A DNA stretch of 27,773 nt from JBOGOC01 sp050747525 (GCA_050747525.1 JBOGOC010000029.1:1-27773); one strand, 5' to 3'. Positions 14,920 to 22,967 are shown, counted from the first letter of the stretch. Notes: generated by a model not told the origin, from the sequence alone. Numbers and translations are program-made.

Positions 14920-15470
14920 GTGTCCGGGCCCGGAAGGCCCGAAAATGGGGCATGGGGGGGCGAAAAAGGGAGCAGTTTTGTTCCCTGGAGGCCCGATCAG
15001 GGAACGATTCTGTTCCCTCGGCCCGAAAAAGGGCTCAAAAACGTTCCCTCGACGCCCGGAAAACCCGCGATCCGGGGCATGCTCGGTCCGAATTTCCTGG
15101 ATCGTGCCCTTCGACCAGAAGCGCCCAGAATCGGCGCAAGTGGTTTTACCTGCCTGCACTTACGCCCAGCGGAGGTGAAGAATCAGGGGCACGAAATCAT
15201 GGGGTGGAGGGGGTAAAACCTGCCCCTGATCTGCCCCTGTCTGGTCTCGGAAGGCCGCCTCGTGCCCCCGATCGGCCGCCGGAACCGGTCCAAAGCCCCG
15301 GATCCTGCCGTCATCCTGCCCAGGCGAAGGGGGAGCGCATATCGCCTTCCATGGAAAGTACGCAGTTGTCAATGCGCGGCCAACGTGGTGGCCGCTCTCA
15401 CCTCAGACGCCGGGTCCGCCAGGCTTCCATTCGCACTCTATTGAGCCGCGTGTAATTGCAGCTCGGTGCA
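14920..15470 (+). other. Non-coding end of the phage-like element
   Basis: No believable gene lies here. Besides the tandem stem-loops, the stretch holds a G-run (14954-14960) and a short GGGCC/GGCCC hairpin right after the terminase stop. It also has a perfect 10-base inverted repeat (ATCAGGGGCA at 15182-15191, TGCCCCTGAT at 15221-15230) and a 7-6-7 hairpin (GCGGCCA/TGGCCGC, 15376-15395). The right boundary of the element is probably within or just past this stretch, but I could not match an att core to the left end near 1186-1341. Confidence 0.5.
14967..15049 (+). repeat. Three tandem 32-base stem-loop repeats after the large terminase gene
   Basis: Each unit has AGGG...CCCT arms around a 6-base loop: 14967-14986 (AGGGAGC/GTTCCCT, one mismatch), 14999-15018 (AGGGAAC/GTTCCCT, perfect 7-6-7) and 15030-15049 (AGGGCTC/GTTCCCT, weaker). 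Unit starts are 32 and 31 bases apart. Each GTTCCCT is followed by a GC-rich linker ending in GCCCG and usually an A-rich stretch. The arrangement looks like protein-binding sites (packaging, origin or partition) rather than a single terminator. Confidence 0.6.
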
Positions 15471-15845
15471 TTATGAGGTCCATCCAGTGACTTCATCCGC
15501 GCGGTCGGACGCTAGAAGGGACCGTTGTCCTGGAGCATCCTCTGTGTCCACGGCGGTGCGCTTCTGCAGCACTAGCCTTGCCCACAAGATTGTCAGCAGC
15601 GCGCAGTGATCCGCGTGCAATCCGAGGTTCGACGCTGCGTCGAAGGCCGCATCCGCCGTAATGGCTGGCGAAAGACGGAGCGCAACGTGATCCGCGTATG
15701 CGCTCGTCGCGAGCACGAGGCCCACGCGTTCAAAGCGTTCCTCAACCTCACGGCGAACATCCGAATGGTCGAGCGCGCGTAGCTCGCTGCGCAGGACGGC
15801 TCCCTCCCGCAAGAATCGCGCGCAGATACGGGCAGCCTCATCCAT
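15471..15845 (-). CDS. Winged-helix-like protein, possible SMC-accessory (kite) subunit, probably truncated
   Basis: The 124-residue protein begins MDEAARICARFLREGAVLRS and continues through DVRREVEERFERVGLVLATS and DHVALRLSPAITADAAFD. The order helix, helix, strand-turn and then LLTILWARLVLQKR resembles the winged-helix kite subunits (MukE, JetB-like) that pair with a kleisin and an SMC ATPase. This is a weak, shape-based call. It is short for such a protein and loses character after QKRTAVDTEDAPGQ, so it is probably cut off at its 3' end. Its ATG overlaps the stop of the upstream broken gene by eight bases (ATGGATGA), showing the two were once a coupled pair. Confidence 0.4.
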   Translation of the reverse strand: MDEAARICARFLREGAVLRSELRALDHSDVRREVEERFERVGLVLATSAYADHVALRLSPAITADAAFDAASNLGLHADHCALLTILWARLVLQKRTAVDTEDAPGQRSLLASDRADEVTGWTS

Positions 15846-16483
15846 GGTCGCTCTTCCCGTTTCGGGGAGTGAGCAGGCCCGGCGTCAGGGCGGCCAGCGG
15901 AGCGTCTGCCAGCACCTCGGGCGAGCCATCGCCCTCTGGCACCACGTCGAGCGGTAGAGAGCCCAAGTGCCCGGCCACGCCCTCTCCGGCGCGGCGGTCG
16001 CCCACCAAAGGCAGGAGGCTCGCCCGCAGAAAGGACTCGTTCGTGCTCCCGTGCGGCACCACCTGGGCGAGAGGCTTCGGCTCACCCGCGCGCGCGCAAT
16101 CGCGGAGAGGTCGGCCAACAGGGCCCGAACTTCGCCCGGAACCAGGTCGACGTCCGATGCACGCTGCACCTCAGGTGGCTCGTCCCAGACCACAGGCTCT
16201 ACTTCCTTGCGTTCACGAAGCATCTGTTGCTCGGCGGCAACGGCGACGACTTCGGTGGTCAGCAGCGGGGGCGGCGTGAACGCAGGAAACAGCGCCTCTC
16301 GGCCAACTGCCGCCAGATCGTCACGGCTCCTGCGCATGAGGGCTTGCACGATCTGCTCAACGGTAAGGCCAACGGTAAGCCGCAGGTACTGCCGGCCGAC
16401 CTCCGTGACCGCCGCATGCAGGTCGGCGCCTGCTCCGTGGAGCCGGGAGAGCAGATCATGGATTTCGCGGTCATCTTCACCAT
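15838..16483 (-). pseudogene. Frameshifted, 5'-truncated gene, possible kleisin-like partner of the next gene
   Basis: Protein-like sequence runs in one frame from about 16483 (DREIHDLLSRLHGAGADLHA, then VGLTVEQIVQALMRRSRDDL) to about 16090 (VRALLADLSAIARAR). It then continues in another frame as GEPKPLAQVVPHGSTNESFL, LLPLVGDRRAGEG, LDVVPEGDGSPEVL and LTPGLLTPRNGK, to the stop at 15838. The break falls in a GCGCGCGCGCG run near 16100; removing one CG pair restores the frame, so replication slippage is the likely cause. The 5' end stops where a response-regulator tail begins on the other strand. The family is uncertain; an SMC-associated kleisin is suggested by its coupling to the kite-like gene. 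Confidence 0.45.
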
Positions 16484-16610
16484 GTCGGGAGCGGACGAGG
16501 ACTACCAGGAGGTCGCCGGGATGCTGGGGGCGAAGCGGGGGTTCAGGAAGCCGGTGGCGCTAGGCGAGCTAATCGCTGCAGTACGAGGTGCTACGCGGGC
16601 ACCCGTGTGA
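16467..16610 (+). pseudogene. Response-regulator receiver domain, C-terminal fragment
   Basis: The frame reads AVIFTMSGADEDYQEVAGML, then GAKRGFRKPVALGELIAAVR. This is the last two strands and helices of a receiver domain, with the conserved Ser (TMSGAD) and Lys-Pro (FRKP) but no phosphoacceptor Asp. Bases 16467-16553 match 24362-24448 of the near-complete regulator at 24146, with 8 differences in 87 positions by eye, and diverge after that. The 5' side has been replaced by the opposite-strand broken gene. It converges on the HEPN-like remnant, overlapping its 3' end by about 20 bases. Confidence 0.7.
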
Positions 16611-17012
16611 TAAATTCGCGAATCCCGGAGATGAGGTTGATCACCTGTTCTTTCGTGTACTCAGAGTATTTCCCATGCGCGGCCTTGTTCCTGAGATCCA
16701 GCCACGACGTGATGTTCTTCTGAGCTTCGTGTACGCAGAGGCGCTCGCAAGGTCGGAGTTGAGTAGATCCGCCTTCTTGGGCTTCATACCACTGGCCGTT
16801 GCCTGCTCAACGGTGACGCCCGCCTTTTGACACAGCTGGCGAAGATGAGACTCCAGCGTGCCGCCTGCGATCACGGCCGCCGCGTCCTTATAGCCCTCAT
16901 CGGAAAGATGCGACGCCATCTCCAGGAAGTCTGCGAACACTTCTCCATGCAGAAGATCAGACAGTGAATCGAGGTAGCCTGCTGCAACGTCAGCCTGCAG
17001 GGACGCGACCAC
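16591..17012 (-). pseudogene. HEPN-like domain gene, frameshifted and fused to IS110
   Basis: From the IS110 junction the frame gives LQADVAAGYLDSLSDLLHGE, FADFLEMASHLSDEGYKDAA, AVIAGGTLESHLRQLCQKAG and KPKKADLLNSDLASASAYTKL. Just after KL (about 16722) the frame breaks. One base on, it resumes as QKNITSWLDLRNKAAHGKYS and ends VINLISGIREFITRVPA at 16591. RNKAAH is the R-x4-H motif of HEPN domains, many of which are RNases in toxin-antitoxin and defence systems. The widespread intact relatives have a short KLDQKN-type loop where the break lies, so a small deletion is likely. The open frame that survives ends in unrelated residues at 16641. Confidence 0.72.
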
Positions 17013-17786
17013 GCCAGAGAGAACGTAGCTCGCGACGTGCTTCGCCGTTGGGAAGCGTTCAATGTCGCTGAACACCGCCAGGGCGGTCATGGCGACCACG
17101 GGCCCGACACCTGGTATCGTCTGTAGGCGTTGAAGCTCCTGCTCGAAGGGCTTCTGGATGTGTTTCAACTCCTCTTCGATGCTCTTGACCTGTTCTCTCG
17201 CACACTCCCACACTGCTCGGTGTCTTTCGATGTGTCCTCGAAGCCCGGTCGCTTCAGGCAGCCTGGACAGCAGCCCGTTCCACTCCTTGAGAGTGTTGAG
17301 CCGCGGCGCGAGACGGCTCGTGCCTATCGATCGCAGGAGCCGCTTGGCGGCGTTGATTTCGGCCGCAGCAATCCGGACGAAGTGACGCCTCCTGGACATC
17401 ATTTCGCGTAGCCGCCCCATCGCCTCGTCTGGGACGTGAACGATGCACCGGTAGATCCCTCGGCGCAGCCCTTCGCACAGCTCCGCGGCATCCCGGCGGT
17501 CGCTCTTCTGGGTCGGTCGGTGCGCCTTCAGGCGAACTTCGTGCGCGTCTACTACCACGGGCAAAAGACCCTCTGCACGGAGTTGGCGTGCGACGTAGAA
17601 CGCCGTAGTTCCCGTCTCAAGTGCAACCTTCGTGTCAGGTGGGAGATTCTGTGAGTCCCGGAGAAGCTGCAGCCCCTCCGTTGTCGTGGGGACGTCGCCA
17701 CGCCCAAGTACTTGACCTGCCGCATCTTGGACGATGAAGGCGCAAAACGTAGCGTGCACATCCAACCCAACGAAGACTGGCTCCAT
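17013..17786 (-). pseudogene. IS110-family transposase, N-terminal part only
   Basis: The first 258 residues are an IS110 transposase: VFVGLDVHATF (Asp9), VALETGTTAFY (Glu57) and PTQKSDRRDAAEL (Asp96, Asp99) form the RuvC-like DEDD site. A coiled region follows, then the start of the C-terminal Tnp_20 domain (LQTIPGVGPVVAMTALAVF, HVASYVLSG). The rest of that domain, with the essential serine, is missing. In its place the frame runs without a stop into a HEPN-like gene, and the chimeric frame continues to 16641. AAGGAGG precedes the ATG, so a fusion protein may still be made, but it cannot be an active recombinase. IS110 enzymes use a bridge RNA from the element's end to pick their target. Confidence 0.85.
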
Positions 17787-17937
17787 GGCTCCCTCCTTGA
17801 GCTCGAGGTATCTGCGGCTCCTGGTGGGAGTCTAACCCCGACCTCAACTCAGCCCGTCTTCATAGGTACGCAATTGTGAGCCGGGGCATTCACTATTCGA
17901 TTCCATGACCGTGATACTTACATCGCAATCGATAGTG
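17787..17937 (-). mobile_element. IS110 left non-coding end, possible bridge-RNA region
   Basis: The DNA upstream of the transposase start is non-coding. In IS110-group elements this end encodes the bridge RNA. An imperfect palindrome, CACTATTCGATT (17891-17902) and AATCGATAGTG (17927-17937), is present and may mark the element's end or its palindromic target. Further complementary GC blocks (CCCCG near 17835, CGGGG near 17882) could form a stem. The exact terminus is not defined. Confidence 0.35.
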
Positions 17938-18139
17938 ACTACTATTCATGCCAGCTTGGCGTCTCAATATCAATTACGGCTCTTCCGAAACGAGTCTGCC
18001 TCATCGTGCGTTCATCGCTCGCCAAACGAGACCAGTTTGCTAGGTGACCCCGTAGTGGACGACTGACGTAGCGAACGTCCAGAATGTCGCGGAACTCCGC
18101 TCGAAGCGCCACCCGACTGAGGCCGACCGGACCGAGCCC

Positions 18140-18400
18140 GTGGCACGGTTGGTGCCCCGTATCGTCCGTTTCCTGGGCTACCTTCCCCGGCGGGCTCCTG
18201 AGTCCTTCGCGGACAGCTTCGCCCTATACCGTCGTTCGAAGGGGCTCACCCAGAGGCAACTCGCCGCCCGGCTGGGGATCGACCCCACGACGGTGGGGCG
18301 GTGGGAGTCCGGAAGAGGCCTTCCGAGCGATCGGTTGAAACGACGAGCCGAGTTGCTCATCAGCATCCGCCTGGCTCTGCCTCCCGGTTCGCCCTGCTGA
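18140..18400 (+). CDS. XRE-family HTH protein, short, possibly 5'-truncated
   Basis: The 86-residue frame opens at GTG 18140 with ARLVPRIVRFLGYLPRRAPE and contains a full HTH_3 domain: KGLTQRQLAARLGIDPTTVG, then RWESGRGLPS. A protein-like stretch (EADRTEP) continues upstream of the GTG without a start codon, so the gene may have lost its 5' end when the neighbouring AT-richer IS110 flank was joined. Such short HTH proteins bind operators as dimers; no target is evident. From the IS110 palindrome to this start (17938-18139) I see no other gene. Confidence 0.6.
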   Translation: MARLVPRIVRFLGYLPRRAPESFADSFALYRRSKGLTQRQLAARLGIDPTTVGRWESGRGLPSDRLKRRAELLISIRLALPPGSPC

Positions 18401-18502
18401 GTGCAAAGGCGCAGGCGCATCTGAGCGATCTATCGCAGGAAGACTCCAGGCTCGATGGCAACCTGGGAGAAGGCCGGAAGGACCAAACTCCTCTCATGTC
18501 CC

Positions 18503-21500
18503 TCAGGGGCATGTGCCCGAGCCGGGCACGCGCGGCAGGCCCGAGCTACTCATCCCGTAGCTGCCGCCGCTGACTCTAAAGAGGTAGAAGAAACCCTGGC
18601 CTACGGCAGGGGTCGCGGCGTCGCGGTGGTTCGGTGCCGTTGTCGTATCAATCGACTCGTTCTCGATGCACACCACGGAGCCGAGGCTGACCTGCGTGCC
18701 GCCTACGATCTGGAGCGAACTAATGTTGCCCCGGATGACGTCGTAAGCGGTCGCTCCCGGGACGCTGGCCCAGACGCAGGTGGTATTCACCGGGTCAAAG
18801 CATTCGAGGCTGTCGAGTGGGTCACCGGAGACGTAGACGAACCCGTTCGGCAGAGTCCCTTCGCGGAGCGGGTCGCCCACCGACCGCGATGGGTTGGTGA
18901 CGGTTACGTCCACAGCACCGGCTGCATGAGCGGGAGTGGTGGCCGTGATCCTGTTGCTCAACACCGGTGGTACGACCGTCGCTGAGAGCCCGCCGAACTT
19001 CACGGTTGCGTCGGGCTCGAAGTTCATGCCCGTGATGACCACCGTGGTGCCTCCAGCCGTCGGTCCCGAGCTGGGCGTCACACGAGTGACGCTCACACCG
19101 GGAGCACCCTCGAAGATGGTCAGGATCTGATTCGGGGCCAGCCCGTCGAGGAACATCTGGGTCAACGCGCTCGTCGGCCAGAAGACAGTCAGCGAGTCCA
19201 CCTGGAGGTTTTCTACATTCCCGCGGCCCAGGCCGAAATGCAGCTCCACGGGGTTCTGGCTCTTCGAGCCGCCAATCATCTCCTTGGTCTGCGTGACCGG
19301 CAACATCGGCCCGGTGCCGTCCAGGTCGGCGGTGACCGAGACTCGCGCCCCGATGCCGAGCCTGTTTGAGATGGCACCAACAAGCTGGACCACCAGTGCG
19401 TTGTTGCGGTTGGCCTGATTCTGAAACAGGACGTCGTTGGAACTGCCCGCGTTGCCTACAAAGAGATCGGGGGCGCCGTTGCCCGTGTAGTCTCCGAAGG
19501 CGGCGGAAAGGCCGTTGAAGGCATCGTCGACCCCGGAGGAGAATGTTGAATCGCTGAATACCGGAGGGCTTCCCCCATCGTTGTGAAAGAGGAAGTCTAT
19601 CTGGCTGTCCGTGCGTCCATCAAAGGCCTGAGCGACGAAGATGTCCAGCCTGCCGTCATTGTCGAAGTCGGCGACGGCTGCCGCTCTGGCGGACCCGAAC
19701 GTGTCGTTGGTGCCCGATGCGACCGAGAAGTCGGTAAACGTGCCGTCCTGGTCGTTCTGGAAGAGATGGTTGACACCTGTTGACCCCACGACGTAAAGGT
19801 CGATCCAACCGTCGTTGTTGAAATCACCCCAGACGGCATCCGTGCCCTGCGCCGTATCGACAATCCCGATTCCTGGCGTGGCGGTCACATCCGTGAAGGT
19901 GCTATTGCCCTCGTTCCTGTACAAGATGTCAGATTGAGCACCCGATCGCACAAGAAACAGGTCCGGGCGGCCGTCTCTGTTGAAATCGCCCCAGTTGGCG
20001 TTGAAGCCTGACCCGACGTTGTTCACGCCCGCGGAGACGGCCACGTCCATGAAGGTGCCGTTCTGCTGGTTTCGGAAAAGCTGGTTCGGACCCGCCAAGT
20101 CGTCGTAGGCCACGAACAGGTCGAGCCACCCATCATTGTCGAAGTCGGCCCACGCCGCGTCGCGGCTCCTGCCGTTGGTCCTGCCAGCCACCCCCGCCAT
20201 CGCCGTCACGTCGGTGAACGTGCCGTCGCAGTTGTTCCGGAGGAGCCGTTTGTTGGCGGCAACAACCAGATTGACCTTGTAAACGTCGATGCATCCGTCG
20301 TTGTTGTAGTCACCCCAGGCGACACTCTCCGGATTCTGGTTGTCTCCAGCACCAATTCCAGATGAAACCGTCGCGTTCGTGAAAGTGCCATTGCCGTTAT
20401 TGCGCCACAACTGGCCCGCGAGGCTGCTGGTGAAGTAGATGTCCAGATCCTGATCGCCGTCGTGGTCCGACCAGGCCACGGCATCGCTGTCGCCCCCTGG
20501 GAGAGTCCCGAATGATGCGAAGGTGGCATCGATGTAGGTCCCAGTGGTCGTGACGTCGCCGATGTAGGTGAAGCCGCCGACGAGGGGGGCCGAGGCCACC
20601 CCTCCGAGGTTCGTAACCGTGATGTTGACCGATCCAGGAGTGGCAGTGGAGGGAACTGTCACGAAGAGCTTTGTCGGGCCCACGACATCCACCTCTGTCC
20701 CTGCGAGGCCCCCGAAGGAGACGCTGGCGCCCGGCAGGAAGTTGGTACCAACGATGCTGACCTGATACCCGCCTCCCTGCGAACCCTGCGATGGAGTGAC
20801 CGAGGAGGCCGTCGGCGTCGGCACTGTCGCCCCGAGGTCGGTCACCGAGATGTCGTAGGCGGTGCCGGACACGGCGAGACCAGGGTTGAGCTGGGCTGCC
20901 TGAACGAAGTGAGTGCCGCTGACAGCGGCTCGAAAAGCGATCCGTGACGACCTGCTTACCTGTTTCAGGTTGCGATCTTGGTTCGTTGCGATGACCGCAA
21001 AGCTCGGACTCCTGAGGGTGATGGTTGTGTCGCTCTCGGCGATCCCAGTCCCGAGATTCGCCGTCTCGATGACGTAGGTCCTGCCCGCCGTGGCCGAGAA
21101 CTGCACCACATCGATATCTCCTGCCGGGAACGTGTGGTGGATCTGCCGGCTCCCATCGGTCGCGATCGTCTTGGCGTTCGCTTGGTCGTTGTCCGGCTCC
21201 CATGGATCGGCCGTGCCGGCTGCCGCGACCTCCAAGCTGATCAGAGGAACGTCGGCTCCCGGCACGGTCGTGACGACTGTCGCCGGATCGGTGGCCGCGT
21301 TGAGGTACGCCTCCGACAGAAAGTCGTTGTCTAGCGTGCTGAAGAACGGACTCGACAAGGCCGAGGGGCGCTTCGCCGTGAGAGCGCGCACCGTGTAGGA
21401 CGTGGGGACCGCGGGCAGCCGGCGAATGGAGTAGTTTCCGTTCGGATCAGCGACGGCGCCTACGACAGGTACGCCATTCTGGAAGGCCGCGACGTAGGCC

Positions 21501-22243
21501 CCGAAGACCCCGTTGCCAGATCGTGTGACACGGCCGGAAATGGAGGTCACTGCCGGATTCGGCGTGGGGGGATAGACATCCAAGGCCGCTGCCAGTTCAT
21601 CCTGCGTCAGGTTTCTCCTCGCGATGTTTCCGGGATAGTCGGTGGCCTGCAGGACGCTTCCTACCGTAGGGACCGGGTTGAGGCCGATGAACTCGCCCGC
21701 GGCCTTGGTCATCACTTCTTGGACATCGGCAGGCCCGGTCTTACTGGTGAAACTGCCGTCCGCCTGCGTGGCCCAGAGGTACTGAAAGCCGTTCAGCACG
21801 ATGTCGACGTCACGTATCTCTCCTGTCGTGCCGTTGACGTCTCTGATCACGAGGGCGAAATCGAAAACCGGAACCAGAAAGGCATTTCTCGGGTCCTCGT
21901 CCCAGTAGACCACGTTCACCTGGTCGGCCTTGTTGGGTCTCGTTCCCTGCGCCAGCGTGCTCGGATCCGTCAGGCGCACGAAATCGATGACCGATCCAAC
22001 GGCGTCGTTCCTCCAAGTCGCGAAGGCGGCCTCGACCGCTGGGACGACACCCGCGAAGCCGATGTCCTCGCTGCCTCGCTTGTTGATGACGTACTCGACC
22101 ATCCCGTTGCTGATGTTCGGCTGAATCGCCGAGAGGTTCCAGCGCAGCGGGACGGCGGTGGGCGTCCTCTCCTGGATGAAGGCGAGAGTGGCCGTGGCTG
22201 TGATTAGAACGATGACAAGGGAGACGCCGGTGAATCTGGTCAT
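18503..22243 (-). CDS. Secreted FG-GAP/ASPIC/IPT multidomain protein with dead matrixin-like domain
   Basis: The 1246-residue protein starts with a signal peptide (VSLVIVLITATATLAF). Residues 30-195 follow the matrixin metalloprotease plan (LRWNLS, then W-x-EDPRNAF, then DVDIVLN), but the zinc-site segment reads TKAAGEFIGL (179-188) instead of HExxHxxGL, so it cannot be catalytic. A carboxypeptidase-regulatory-like domain (about 233-290), a PPC-type domain (about 340-470) and an IPT/TIG domain (about 475-575) follow. Then come seven FG-GAP calcium-loop repeats such as DHDGDQDLD, DFDNDGWLD and DFNRDGRPD, the last degenerate. An ASPIC/UnbV domain (LGIGARVSV, LHFGLGRG), a second IPT domain (SGPTAGGTTVVITGMNF) and a fibronectin-like tail end it. 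It is likely an extracellular adhesin or surface protein. The gene follows a smaller secreted-protein gene on the same strand. Confidence 0.85.
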   Translation of the reverse strand: MTRFTGVSLVIVLITATATLAFIQERTPTAVPLRWNLSAIQPNISNGMVEYVINKRGSEDIGFAGVVPAVEAAFATWRNDAVGSVIDFVRLTDPSTLAQGTRPNKADQVNVVYWDEDPRNAFLVPVFDFALVIRDVNGTTGEIRDVDIVLNGFQYLWATQADGSFTSKTGPADVQEVMTKAAGEFIGLNPVPTVGSVLQATDYPGNIARRNLTQDELAAALDVYPPTPNPAVTSISGRVTRSGNGVFGAYVAAFQNGVPVVGAVADPNGNYSIRRLPAVPTSYTVRALTAKRPSALSSPFFSTLDNDFLSEAYLNAATDPATVVTTVPGADVPLISLEVAAAGTADPWEPDNDQANAKTIATDGSRQIHHTFPAGDIDVVQFSATAGRTYVIETANLGTGIAESDTTITLRSPSFAVIATNQDRNLKQVSRSSRIAFRAAVSGTHFVQAAQLNPGLAVSGTAYDISVTDLGATVPTPTASSVTPSQGSQGGGYQVSIVGTNFLPGASVSFGGLAGTEVDVVGPTKLFVTVPSTATPGSVNITVTNLGGVASAPLVGGFTYIGDVTTTGTYIDATFASFGTLPGGDSDAVAWSDHDGDQDLDIYFTSSLAGQLWRNNGNGTFTNATVSSGIGAGDNQNPESVAWGDYNNDGCIDVYKVNLVVAANKRLLRNNCDGTFTDVTAMAGVAGRTNGRSRDAAWADFDNDGWLDLFVAYDDLAGPNQLFRNQQNGTFMDVAVSAGVNNVGSGFNANWGDFNRDGRPDLFLVRSGAQSDILYRNEGNSTFTDVTATPGIGIVDTAQGTDAVWGDFNNDGWIDLYVVGSTGVNHLFQNDQDGTFTDFSVASGTNDTFGSARAAAVADFDNDGRLDIFVAQAFDGRTDSQIDFLFHNDGGSPPVFSDSTFSSGVDDAFNGLSAAFGDYTGNGAPDLFVGNAGSSNDVLFQNQANRNNALVVQLVGAISNRLGIGARVSVTADLDGTGPMLPVTQTKEMIGGSKSQNPVELHFGLGRGNVENLQVDSLTVFWPTSALTQMFLDGLAPNQILTIFEGAPGVSVTRVTPSSGPTAGGTTVVITGMNFEPDATVKFGGLSATVVPPVLSNRITATTPAHAAGAVDVTVTNPSRSVGDPLREGTLPNGFVYVSGDPLDSLECFDPVNTTCVWASVPGATAYDVIRGNISSLQIVGGTQVSLGSVVCIENESIDTTTAPNHRDAATPAVGQGFFYLFRVSGGSYGMSSSGLPRVPGSGTCP

Positions 22244-22267
22244 GGCGGCTTCCCTCCGAAGTCGGGC

Positions 22268-22921
22268 TCAGGGGGCCGGGAGCGCCTCCCCCTGAATGAT
22301 CTCCTGGAGCCTAGCTGCCAGCTCCCTCACTGGAATCTTCTCGGTGAAGAATCGTCCGAACGCGAGCTCACCGCTGGCAACTGTGCCACGCTCCTCCTCA
22401 AAGTCGGCAAGCCGCTCGAAACCCTTGAGCGTCACACCTTTCATGTATTTCTTCTTGCGAACCCGCAAGTCGACGCTCCTCTCACCGCTGCTCGGCTCAG
22501 TTTGAACATCGTACCTGGCGCCATCGGCCGCCGGAATCCAGAAGCCTTCAGGAATCGCCTTGAGGAATAGAAGAAGCTCCTCCCCCCGCCTCACGCTTGC
22601 TACGCTGGTCACGGATACCCAGTGCTGCTCGCCCTTCTCGTCCGTCCAGAAGCCGCCGTGCGTGAACACGTTGACCTCCTCGGGGCCCGCCCCCTTGTAG
22701 TAAGCCTCGACCTTGAACGTGTGGCGGGTGAAGAGCTGCTTCATCGGGCCGACCTCGGTTCCCTGCGGGTCGGTAGCCGTGATCTTCCCCAGCGCGATGA
22801 CGTCGCAGCGGTTCACGATGTCCTCGACGCTGGCTTGCTGGTAAGAGGCGAGTAACTGCAACGCGCCAGCTGCAGCGACGCACGTGAAGAGGACTATGCC
22901 TCTCAATCTCCGCTTCATCAT
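22268..22921 (-). CDS. Secreted protein of unknown function
   Basis: I place the start at ATG 22921, where GGGAGA lies six bases upstream, giving 217 residues; an in-frame ATG further up (22972) would add an implausible head. A signal peptide is clear (KRRLRG, then IVLFTCVAAAGALQLLA). The mature part has VEDIVNRCDVIALGKITATD, FKVEAYYKGAGPEEVNVFTH and GEELLLFLKAIPEG. This pattern, a strand-rich domain following 'ALGKI', occurs in secreted proteins paired with matrixin-like genes in environmental bacteria. The function is unknown. Only 24 bases separate its stop from the next start, so the two form an operon and may act together outside the cell. Confidence 0.72.
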   Translation of the reverse strand: MMKRRLRGIVLFTCVAAAGALQLLASYQQASVEDIVNRCDVIALGKITATDPQGTEVGPMKQLFTRHTFKVEAYYKGAGPEEVNVFTHGGFWTDEKGEQHWVSVTSVASVRRGEELLLFLKAIPEGFWIPAADGARYDVQTEPSSGERSVDLRVRKKKYMKGVTLKGFERLADFEEERGTVASGELAFGRFFTEKIPVRELAARLQEIIQGEALPAP

Positions 22922-22967
22922 CAGAAATCTCCCTTGATTCCCGACCCTTGAGGTCTTGTTCGGAGAG

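Noticed and set aside
15376..15395. Hairpin GCGGCCA/TGGCCGC as a terminator
   Set aside because: The 7-base stem is real but has no U-tract on either strand and is 75 bases from the nearest stop, so I mention it only within the non-coding stretch.
14286..15455. Plus-strand open frame of 389 codons overlapping the terminase gene
   Set aside because: It is an alternative frame of TerL that runs on into the stem-loop repeats; Arg/Gly/Pro-rich without protein character.
1186..15470. Attachment-site pair flanking the phage-like element
   Set aside because: I compared 1186-1341 with 15060-15480 by eye and found only 9-base chance matches such as ACGCCGGGT, which also occur elsewhere.
18503..18529. 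GTGCCCG/CGGGCAC hairpin at the end of the FG-GAP gene as terminator
   Set aside because: It lies inside the last codons, has a 3-base loop and no U-tract; it probably reflects coding sequence.
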